Both the position numbers and the translations under genes were made by a program. This document shows, in pieces, positions 50,063 to 60,174 of a stretch of DNA of 64,000 bases. The DNA comes from Siphonodentalium dalli (taxonomy: Eukaryota; Mollusca; Scaphopoda; Gadilida; Siphonodentaliidae). Location of the stretch: the NCBI GenBank assembly GCA_032622095.1, contig CP136061.1:172615107-172679106 (forward strand). The letters are read 5' to 3'. The stretch's first letter is position 1, and each line of letters begins with the position of its first letter. The notes under the pieces are model-generated. The model ran no database searches. It had not been told where the DNA came from and saw only the letters and a list, made by a program, of their open reading frames with translations.

Positions 50063-53000
50063 TTAACCGGATATATTGCCTGAGCTTGACATAAGGCAGC
50101 TATGGCGTACCATATCACCGCATTTGCATAGCAATCCTCACTATTATCACACTACCTGACCCATTTTAATCATGCAGGTCTACATTTGACCCACAGGGGT
50201 TCGGATGTGATATTTTCCAGGAACTTGTTATGCCGTTGTTCTGAGTAAGTACAGGTAATTACTATTTAGGGATGTAGCTTATAATCATCAACTATTTGCT
50301 TTCAAATCAGTTTCATAATTCCCTGACAGCGAATCTTTTAAATTCCTATCATGGCATTTTCCAGATACGTGGTGTTGGTTTTTAAACATACCCGTAATTT
50401 TTCACACAATTTCCAATAATAAAAAAATTGTGCAAAAGACATCACTATTTAGACAATTTTTGTCTAGATCCACATAAACAGCTGAGAAATTGGGAATAAA
50501 ATGATCAAAACACGTGGACTCTGAGTCTGATGAGTACCATGTCAGGGTGCGTTCACATAATGTTAAATTTGTCTGGCAAACCTGCAGGAAAGTCGTCTTA
50601 GGGGTGCTCTTATCCCCTATTGTATTATATATATGAGTTGAAGATTTTGAGATACCTATAACAGGTTGTTACAATGTGTTTTGCTTTATAAAATTCACAA
50701 TTTAAATGTCCGGTTTATAGGGGAAAACATCATTATTCATTATTCAAAAAGTTAATTTGTGTCGCAATGGTTATAGAACTTCATTTCTTTCCAATAATGA
50801 AATTTTGTGTATTTTTTAATATCGATTCCATGGTGATAGGTATTTCTCAGGGTATTGGGCTTTTTCTGCAGTTTTATCAAAACTAGATTGAAGCACACGT
50901 AAGAAGCCATCATAATATGTATAAATTATTACTGTAACCAATGTAGTATCAAATAAATGTTTCAATTCCAAAATTATCGCATTTTTGGCAAAAATTAACA
51001 GTTTTTACCCCAAAATGGCAATAAAACCTTCATATCCCATATGTGCATCCTAGCTACTACTGGGATAATTGGGAAATAGTAATCTTTGAAAAAGGTTTTG
51101 AGACATCTATAACGGGTTGTCATAATAAGCTTTGCTTCATAAAATTACATGCTTTAAATGTCCGCTCTATGGGAAAAAACATCATTATTTGGTGAAATTT
51201 GGTCCGTTTCCATGACAACAGCTGAATAAACCGCAACAATTACCCAACACAGAAGTCCGGATTAAAAGTGCATGTCATAAAAAACAAATTTCAAAAAGTT
51301 ATATTGTGTCGCAAGGGTTATAGGTCTTCATTTCTTTCCAATAGCGGCATTTTTTGTATTTTTAAATATCGTTTCCATGGTAACAGGTATTTCTCTTGGT
51401 ATTGGGCCTTTTCGGCAGTTTTATCCAAATTAATTTTAAGTACACGTATGATGCCGTCATAATAATGCATAAATTATTACTGTAACCAATGTAGTATTCA
51501 ATAAATGTTCCAATTCCAAAATTATCGCATATTTTGCAAAAATCACCATTTTTCACCCCAAAATGGCAATAAAGACCCGTATAACCTATATGTGCATCCT
51601 ATTTAATACTGGAATAGTTGGAACATAGTTATAGTGGACAAATCATCAATAAATGATCTTCAACGTCTGTTCCTGTCCTAGAATGGGCTCAAATTATTTT
51701 TTACCATTTGCAGAAATGGTTTAATATCAAAATATGTCTACATTGTTTACATTCCGTTTCCATGGTAACGGCACCACTTTCACATTTTACAGCAGGGCGG
51801 AACTTGAAGCCTACATCATCTACTTTCATATGATGTATAATTTTTCCGTGTGTAAAGAAAAAAATTAAACTCGAAAAATAAGCCCCATTGGGGCCAAGAC
51901 CGCTCATCTATTAGTCCATCCGACTGTTTTGAGGGAGGCTAGCATATTATTATCCAGACAAAGGTGTACGTAGTTGAATCAGAAAGGCTTCGAAACGGAT
52001 GTGGAAATACAATCTTACCACACCAAATAAAACCGTCACGCACGACATTCAATATCTTAAACATGCACCAGGTGTAGGGGTGGTGTATACAGTGGCCCAT
52101 TTCAGCGCCACTATCATGGCGCATGTCCACAAACTAGCACCGCGAGCATTGTTCTTCTCTGCTGGGAGATATTCGACGAGACAACTGCGGGGCGTCACAC
52201 AGTTTGCTTCGGATAATGGCCAAGAAGTGTGGGTAGTCTGTACACTAGGGTCTTCTCCTTAGCAGATAGACATCTGTCCAAGGGAATGAGACAGCTAGCA
52301 ACCTTCGAAACACTGTCGAAGTTGTCCACATATGCCAAAGCGTTCGCTGAGTTTGTGAGTTGACGAACCATCTATTGAGAAGTGACTAGCTAACTGGTTC
52401 GCCAGGTGTACATGTCGTTATCCCATGGGGTATGAGACACATACATAGCGATGACCTTCTGTAAGCTAAACACCGGAAAATGAATTGTTTGAAACGTTAT
52501 GATTAGAGGGACCCTACTCCCAGGAAGTGGTGAATACTTTGTCGGTGTGAGCGACCTCGATTTTTCAGACAAAGAAATGGAAGCTGGTCCAGATAATTAT
52601 GGACGCGACGTGGCATATCAGAATCTGTTATCATGTAATTGTTCTGATATAACTATTCGGCGCACCTACGCTTACGGCCATTATCGGCGCTAAGTGGAGA
52701 CTGGATTTCGAAATGCCACATCGCGATATTAATTGTGGTGTTTCATCTTTCCAGAAGGATACGAGCTATGTTATGCGTTTTGATACCTTTAAGTTGAACT
52801 AGTAGATGGTTTATGTACAGTTTCGTCCATACATACCGATATTATGACAAAAAGTTGAAATTAATATGTGAAAATATCGATTTCTTTTCAATTTCTAGCC
52901 GCCAATTTAGCAGCGATCTTGGCTGTGAGTATCAATTGCCAAACCCTAATGAATACTTCATGTCACTATTCCATATCAACATGTAATGGTGGATAGAAAT

Positions 53001-54094
53001 CGCGAAACAATAACGCCCATCGTAAGAAAGTAAAGTAATGTAGACTTGTTTTCAAATTTCGGTCGCCATTTTGGCCGCCACCTTCGATTTGGAAAACAAT
53101 TTCTTGCATGAGATGTAATGTAATTACTTCACCTCAGTATTTACAACTCAATTGTAAGCATGGGTGGAGTTGTCTCGACAATAATGCCCAATGATGTGAA
53201 TATGAGGGAATTTCGGTGATTTTTCAAAATCTGTCCACCATTGTGGGCGCCATTTTGGATTTGGGGGACTTTTATTTGGATACGGTACAAGGAAAGTTCT
53301 TCGCCTAAGTGTTCCCAACTTACAATAGTAAGCAGGTGTGGAGTTGTCATGACAATAATGCTCACTGATGTTAAAATCAGCGATTTTCGGCGATTTTTTA
53401 TTTCTGGTGGCCATTTTGGCCGCCATCTTGGATTTGGGTAAATATTCCTCAACTCAGGTATAAGAGGAATCCTAGCTCGAGTATCTCCTGCAAATATATA
53501 TGCATGGGTGTTGTTATAATAGCAATAATATTCATTGATTCGAAACATAACATCGCGTTATTAACGGAGATTCGGCTTTGGCCTATGATACCGGCATTTG
53601 GGAAAACGTGATATCGGACAAAAATATCCCGCAATGAATGCATATTATGGTCCCCATGTGTTCGCCAATGACTCCTCTATATGATAAATGTATAACATGA
53701 CGCAAAAATTCTAACATTTTCCCAGAGACAAACGAAAGGTGGTAACATGTCAGAAAAATAGCATATTTTCACATTTCGGCGGCCATCTTGGATTCTGGAG
53801 TCGGAATTTTGGCTAATTTGTAAGGGTTGTATATTAGCATAACGAATCGAGCGGAAAACAAGACCGCATGTGCTATCATCTTTACTATAATGGCGATCAA
53901 AGAGACCTGGTGCATTTAAAATAAATGGCTGCCATGATGGACGCCATCTTGTCTGAAGTCTCTGCGGCCACTTTTTTTTCTTGTTAACAAGTGAAAAAAA
54001 TTAGAGGAGACCTTAAGGAAGAAAATTAGTGGGGTGAAGTTAAGTCTTGGGGGGGGGGGGGGGGTGCAGAGGTCGACCAATATCTCCTGGACTA

Positions 54095-54439
54095 AATCTC
54101 ATGTACACTCAGTTGTTCTGGTGATACTACTTCTTTGCTTGTTTTATCATGTATCTCTGTCGTTTTTAGGGATGTTGATTCAGTTGTTGGTTGGATTTTA
54201 CTCCCAGTTTGCCTGGTTTTGTGTGTGTTTTCTCGGCAACACTTGCACGGCCATAACATTGAACTAGATCTATTTGTTAAGTCTTTTGCGTCTTCAGCAC
54301 ACAGGCCTTGGCAGCTAAAGTGGAAGTTTTCATGACAAAAGTCACAAACGATATAGTTTGTTCTATGTTTAAACTTGCCTCTGCATGAAAAACAGTTTTT
54401 CTGTTCTGGTTCCAGCTTATACTTTGTTTGTCCAGACAT
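54095..54439 (-). pseudogene. LINE ORF1, N-terminal part with PHD-type zinc finger
   Basis: The ATG at 54439 opens 115 codons before the palindromic insert. Residues ~16-69 hold a PHD-like Cys/His array: CFSC, CDFC, HFSC (His preceded by NF), and a final CKCC. A Ser/Thr/Lys-rich linker follows. The frame runs into the target codon ATT and resumes at 40026 (GNWMKHIKFF) when the insert and one ATT are removed. PHD fingers at the N-terminus of ORF1 are known from CR1-group LINEs. Inference: the protein would coat element RNA and perhaps contact chromatin. Confidence 0.75.
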
Positions 54440-54715
54440 TTTCTCTTGTTATAATATTTTATTTGTGCTTCTGTTTTGCTGTTGCCATGATTGTCATCTC
54501 CATTGACGAAAGAATGTCACAAACATAATGTATATTGTTAAGATAATTTACAGCCCATATCCTTCGAAATTTTAACTGATAATTTTAACTTCCGATGCTT
54601 CATTTGTTTCTTTTATGCGAATTTGATATGGATTATTCCATTGTTTTATGTGTTTTTGATGTTTTTTTACGGAGCGAAATCTTTTCCGACTGCGTGGTCT
54701 ATTGTGACGTCACTC

Positions 54716-55013
54716 TTCTTGAGAAGAAGTTGTTTTAAGAATTACTATAGAGAGATAGAGTTATGGCCCTTGTTTCATAACTATTTGACACTGGTGACCT
54801 CATTTGAACAAATCTAAATGTGAGTCACCTGGGGAACATCCACACCATCACCTGAATGTCAGTCACATGGGGAACATCCACACCAAATAAGAACCCAATT
54901 GGTCTCATGGTTCTGGAGAAGATGTTTAAAGAAAGTTGACGGACAGATGGACAGACAGATGAGGAGTGATGGCTATAGCTCCAACGGAGACTTCGTCTCA
55001 GGTGAGCTAAAAA
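54716..55013 (+). mobile_element. Family B element, right piece
   Basis: Resumes TTCTTGAGAAGAAGTTGTTT after the LINE. It carries one and a half monomers (GTGACCTCATTTGAACAAAT, GGGGAACATCCACACCA), a GGACAGATGGACAGACAG tract and the hairpin CTATAGCTCCAACGGAGACT-TCGTCTCAGGTGAGCTA, then A5. Confidence 0.85.
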
Positions 55014-55044
55014 GCATCCCCGTATTGCGAGGAAATTGTCACTA

Positions 55045-57894
55045 TCTATATCTATATTTGCGAATGTCTGTCTGTCTGTGTTCTATAGAAATTTACAGGG
55101 GACCACCTAGATGGCACAACAGGGGTCTAATAGGGGTAACTTTTTACGAGAAAGATAATGGCAAGGGTTAGAATTTTTTAAAGTGACTCCGTTGTTGTCA
55201 GGGGAAGAAAAAACATTTGCCGCCGTTTGCCACCAAACTTATATATAATCATCCACATAATATGAGGAATCTAATGGTGTGGTTTAAATACGTCAAAAGT
55301 CGCGCCGTTCGCGTCAGGGATGCCCGGAAGGGGAGAGGGGCACCAAAATTGATCAAAAATAATTTTAGTGCCGAATTCAACCAAATTGATGCACATTCTT
55401 CTGAGATCTTCTCCATGATACAAGGAATCTTACTGTGTGATTTAAAACGCCAAATTGGTGTCGTTGTGATGGGGGATTTGGGGGGGTGGGTGGGTACTAA
55501 ATCTAAACTAATTGGTTTAGTCGCTGATTGCCATGAAACTTATACAAATTCATCCCTGTGGTATGAGGTGTCTAATGGCGTGGCTTAAAGCTGTCAAAAG
55601 TTCGAGTCAGGGGCGCACTGAAAGGGAGAGGGCACCAAAATTGATACACAATATTTTTAGTGCCAATTTCCACCAAATTAATACAAATTCTTATCCATGA
55701 TATGAGTAATCTAATCGTGTGATTTTAAAGACGTCATATTGGTGCTGCTTTGGTGAGAGACGGGGGGGGGGGGGGGCACTAAATTTGATAAAAATGTGTT
55801 TAGTCACCGATTAGCACCAAACTTAAAAATAATAATCTCCATGATACCAGGAGTCTAATTGTGTGGTTTAAAGATGTAAAAAGTGGGGCCATTCGAGTCA
55901 GGGGTGCCTAGCCTAAGAGGGTGACAGGACACAAACATTGATAAACAATATGGTTAGCACCGATTTCCACCTGATTGATACATATTCTTCTCCGTGATAC
56001 AAATTGGTGCCTTTTGGGTGAGAGATATGCAATGGGGGCCCTAAATTTGATACGAATGTGTATACTCGCCAATTTTCATAAATTTTATATATATTCATAT
56101 ATATTCATCTCTATAACGAGTCTAAGTGCTTTAATGATGTCAAAAGTGGCGCCGCTTGAGTCCGAAATAGGGACGGGAGGGTCACCAAAAACTTACAAAA
56201 ATATGTTTAGTGCCAATTACCATCAAACTCATATACGTTCTACTCAAATGATACAATGAATCAAGTATTTGCGAATATCTGTCTGTTTTCTATATATAAC
56301 TTTAAGGGTACAATCGAGATGGCACCAAGGTGGTCTAACAGGGGTAACTTTTTACGAATAAGATAATGGTGCGGGTTAAAATTTTCTAAATTGATGTTGT
56401 TGGTGTCAAGGGAGGGGCTATTTTTAGCGCAGATTTCGACCAAATTGATATATTATTCTTCTCCGTGATACGAGGAATATAAAAGTGTGATTTAAAGGCG
56501 CGAAATAGGTGCCGTTTGGGTAAGAGATGGGGGGGGGGGGGGTAATAACTGTGATAAGAATTTGTTTATTTGCCGATTACCACCAAACTTATATATAATC
56601 ATCTCCATTATATAATGTATGCATGAATCTAATAGACGTGGTTTAAATATGACAAAAGTGGCGCGGTTCAAGTCATGCATGAGGGGAGTTGCACCAAAGT
56701 TGATACAAATATATTCATGCACGTTCTTCGATAATGATATGATGAATTAAATCACATTTGGGGTCGTTTGGGTCATGGATGGCGAGAGTAGATTCACTAG
56801 CCTTTATAGGATTGTTCAATTCGCCGATATCCAACAAAGTTATATATAGTCATCTGCATGTCGTTCTAAGGAGTTTTTGGCATTCCAATTTCACAATCTC
56901 GACAATCTGGACAATTATATCTTCTCAACTGTCATATTTATATGGGGATCAGGGCATTCCTATGATGATCTATGGGGATCAGGGCATTCCTACGATGATC
57001 TAGCAACACAGATACATAGAAGAAAGCATTAAAAGTATATTTATATCAATCTATATAAGAGATACATATATTCATTCAAACTGAGGGACCTTGAATCATC
57101 AGAGGATTGCATATTAGAATGGCTCATCTATATATTATAACAGGATTGAGTCTGTCCCATTCAATATAGTTTCCACAAAAAAGGTTACAATTGCCAAGAG
57201 ATATGGAAATATAGAGCAGGCCTGTTCAAAAATAGTGGTTACAGTGTGCAGTCAATTATGGTTACTTCTGAGATAAAGGAAAACGCAGTCCGTAGCACAT
57301 GACTTTTCAGGATCCTCCAATAGTGACATCTGATACAGAAGATTTCTTTCATTTTTTAGAACAGACTCATCGCCTAACATACACAACTCAAAATCTCGCT
57401 GTGTCGGGCACATGTAGCTGTTATACATGCATAACATCATTTCTGTTAAACTGAAAATGATTAGCCAGTATATAGCACCTGGACATATCTTTAAAACATC
57501 TGTATCTTCATGAAGATATGATAAACTGATATGATTGATTGCTTGATTGATACATCTCTATGTAAAACACAATTGTCGACTTTTATTTTTTCAAACTAAT
57601 GTGTTTATGATGTTCATGTTTCATGCTATAACGTCTGAAGTATACGCAGTTGTAAATAAATAAATATTTCTTTATTGGTGGGACGGATTAAACGCGATAA
57701 ACAAAATGACCTGACAAGGTGAGCCACTACTTACATTCCATGTGTAAGAATCATGTTTTGTGATGCCATTTGGATATACAATTTATGAGAATACGTGTAA
57801 CACTTTGAGAGCAAGAGTATTCTCTATTCCCACCAAATATCCACAGAGGGTTTCACATCACTTTAACCTGGGCAACGCCGGGTAACCCTGCTAG
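55045..57894 (+). mobile_element. Helitron H4 with ~145-bp monomers
   Basis: The 3' end reads ACCTGGGCAACGCCGGGTAA then CCCTGCTAG, followed by T (57895): a hairpin followed by CTRR and a T flank, as for Helitrons. The 5' side starts at one of two TCTATAT phrases (55045 or 55051) after A, then GCGAATGTCTGTCTGTCTG. The start motif is repeated internally at 56266. Between 55190 and 56750 are about ten monomers of ~145 bp (GATACGAGGAATCTAAT, GTGTGGTTTAAA, TCAAAAGTGGCGCC). No Rep/helicase is encoded. A 62-codon minus-strand segment lies inside (57252-57440). Confidence 0.75.
57252..57440 (-). CDS. Possible captured exon inside Helitron H4
   Basis: After an acceptor-like CAGTTTAACAG on the minus strand a 62-codon frame starts MMLCMYNSYMCPTQ and includes FELCMLGDESVLKNE, with several Cys and an acidic middle. 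It lies outside the monomer array. Helitrons are known to capture gene fragments. I do not recognise the source. Confidence 0.25.
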   Translation of the reverse strand: MMLCMYNSYMCPTQRDFELCMLGDESVLKNERNLLYQMSLLEDPEKSCATDCVFLYLRSNHN

Positions 57895-57959
57895 TATCAT
57901 ATAAATATACATTAAATTCTTTTCTACGATTTTGAAAAATTTCACAGATGTTTCGGTAT

Positions 57960-58714
57960 TTACCGAATGCTTGAATGAATTCTGGTAAAGAGAGTTTGTT
58001 TAGACAACCTTGCATCATATATCTTGTCTGAGCTCTTTGTTTCCAATGGAGGCATCAACAGTCTGGCTAGATTTATATCTTTGACCACTTGTATGTCGGA
58101 ACAAAGCCCGGGAGTAATGTCAGGGCGATTGCCAATGGAACACCATGAGTTCCCATGGGTGAATTGACTCACCAAGTTAACATTCTGTGATGTTTATAGT
58201 CGAGGACTGGGCCTATAAGATGGCATTGTGGTTTGGTGACCTGTTGACACATGCATATTTGTAGGAGCATGTAGTTCATCCAGGTAATGTTGATTCCTTT
58301 GAATCAGGACTTTCAGTTCTTCCTGTTGCTGGACAAGTTTATTCAAGTTATCTGTCATCATTTGAGGTCGATGACTGGCACTGAATTCCACAATTTGTAA
58401 ATGCAGAATTCCCTGGGCCCTGACTGGACATTCCCATTTGTGCTGCACAAATTTAATATGTCTTCATTATTATCGATAGACTGAATGCTGATGTTGGCAT
58501 CCCACAGTTTCACAAGATCGGATTTTTAAATTGTGTATGAGTGTCCGGACGCTGTGTTACTATAATTCGCGAGCTGCAACTTCACTGTTGTCCAGTTTTT
58601 GGTTTGGGAGTCCCATGGATTGTTCTCATTTTGGCCCGAATTGTCAGCATAGACCATTTTACAGATAGCGAGAATGATGCATGCTGGGAACGAAAGTATC
58701 CACAACAAAGCCAT
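57960..58714 (-). pseudogene. Broken reading frame for a secreted, coiled-coil protein
   Basis: Not identified. From the ATG at 58714 the frame gives a textbook signal peptide (MALLWILSFPACIILAI, cleavage likely after VYA) and three N-glycosylation sequons (NWT, NYS, NIS). It continues past an in-frame TAA (58526-58528) as KSDLVKLWDANISIQS and a Cys-containing part. A shift between 58450 and 58385 leads into a coiled coil (NLNKLVQQQEELKVLIQ). A second in-frame TAA (58194-58196) is followed by 78 more codons (GNSWCSIGNRPDITP) to 57960. About 250 residues with two stops and one frameshift, and no introns: a processed or decayed copy. Confidence 0.5.
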
Positions 58715-59850
58715 GTGCTTACGGCCGCATGCGTTTACCATGGGGGATTTAGGGTGGGTCTATAAAACTAATAATAACTTTGTTATCTGTCATAGTTTAT
58801 GCGTGAAATTTTAAACATATATCAGGGACATATACCCCTTCCAGAATGTTCAAAAACATTTTCAGTTGGTCATCGTATTATTATTGATTTTATGCGATGA
58901 AATAGTCCAAAAATTCAGAAAATTGCGCTAACTGCTCAATGTTTTAAGGTGTTACAAAACGTCTGATAAAGATAGTTCTATCAGGAATATTCACACCATT
59001 TTTCAGAGAACATAGAGTAAACATAGTCCTATCGGAATATTGTAACGGAGTTCCGTGTATTTTGGGATTAATTAAGCCTCAGACTGCCGAAACTGCCGAC
59101 AATAAATTAACTTTTTCGTATCCCACGATAATGAAACTTGTCTGTTTAAAGGTCCCATTTTCGTGTCGAATGGTGATGGAATCTTCATTTGTCAAGTTCA
59201 TGGATAAATTACATCACACCTTAATCGGCTTATGTCCACGGCCATAAACCTGTGTTTTGATAAAAATTTATTTGAGACAAACTGTTGCGCGTATCGGTTG
59301 GCGCTTATCAGTTGAAGTTAATGATCGTGCCTGTGGGGATTCCTCTGAGAACTACTTGTAAGAGTTCGTAACTCTTTATTTGGGACAGATTATAGAGATA
59401 TATAGTTTCATCTTTATTTGTGTAGTGTATAACAATAAGTTAGAAGAAATAAGTTAAGGCAACAGTGATCAAAACGGTGCACATATAACACATATAACAG
59501 CTTTGGGAAAGTATATGCATATACATTCTATCACAAACAATATCAATGAAATGAAAATGAAGTTTTATATGTTCTATATTTTAGTGTTCTATGAACTTCT
59601 ATCTGTTTATGGCGTATGCATGTGACTATTTTAACAGCAATAGCTACTGCAATCGCATACCGTATCTTTAATACAATAAATTGTATTCCACACTTGAATA
59701 ATTACACCCATTCCATTTTCCATAGTAAATTCCCATTGAGTTTATCAAAGCTAATTTAATCATATCGCATAATTACATTAGGGCAGAAGTGAAGTGTGTT
59801 CTTATGCTGTTAAAATTTATGATGATATTTTTTACTGATGTGTAATTATA
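58715..59850. other. No gene seen
   Basis: AT-rich sequence with no repeat or coding segment that I can support. Confidence 0.4.
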
Positions 59851-59979
59851 AGGAATAATCTACGTTCCTGATATAATTACACAGTATAAATACATTTGTG
59901 CTTCGGAATTTATATGTTTATGATTCAGCCCAAATGTATTTATACAGTGTAATTACATCAGGAAATGAAGATTATTCCT
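59851..59979. mobile_element. 129-bp palindromic MITE, TA flanks
   Basis: Arms AGGAATAATCTACGTTCCTG and its inverse (CAGGAAATGAAGATTATTCC) continue through TAATTACAC.GTATAAATAC. TA lies on both sides (59849-59850, 59980-59981). Tc1/mariner-type by its TA target. Confidence 0.7.
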
Positions 59980-60174
59980 TAAATATATTGTTTCTATCGT
60001 TAATTTTGTTTGATATATACTTTATTCGTGTTACTTTATTTGTTTGTATGTATTCATGTTAAGTAATAATCACAATATTAAAGTTTAAAAACATCAGGCT
60101 GATATTATAATGAAGCAGGGTGGTTCATATATACTATGTTAAATCAACAATAATTGACAATCACAGTTCTGATA
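59980..60174. other. Spacer downstream of the YqaJ-PHD relic
   Basis: No gene. Includes possible 3' flank of the minus-strand pseudogene. Confidence 0.4.

Larger units (their letters stand above)
40030..54094. mobile_element. 14.1-kb palindromic element (giant fold-back)
   Basis: The ends read TAGTCCAGGAGATATTGGTC inward on both strands and continue GACCTCT.CACCCCCC. The target duplication is AAT (40027-40029, 54095-54097), confirmed because ORF1 of the host LINE closes in frame across one copy. Left (40030 to ~49336) and right (~49337-54094) arms are inverted copies over nearly their whole length: AAGATGGCGGCC blocks, GCCGTTGCCATGGAAAC-type blocks and the 42-bp satellite pair in reverse order. 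The left arm is longer because it gained three insertions (44630-45423, ~45607-47600, 47867-48424) and more satellite copies. I see no transposase; the ORFs here are repeat by-products. A 3-bp duplication does not fix the superfamily. Confidence 0.85.
39056..54715 (-). mobile_element. LINE-derived retroelement carrying ORF1 only, split by a 14-kb palindrome
   Basis: Read on the minus strand it begins at 54715 (GAGTGACGTCACAATAGACC) and ends at 39056 with AATAAAATGATGATGATG, a CR1/L2-style microsatellite tail. A small hairpin (GGAAC...GTTCC, 39075-39102) precedes the tail. It is flanked by a 5-bp duplication TTCTT (39051-39055, 54716-54720) inside a family B monomer whose consensus has one copy. 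Without the palindromic insert it is ~1.6 kb. It has a 5' leader of ~280 bp, an ORF1 of about 400 codons and ~100 bp of 3' sequence, and no ORF2. Confidence 0.8.
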
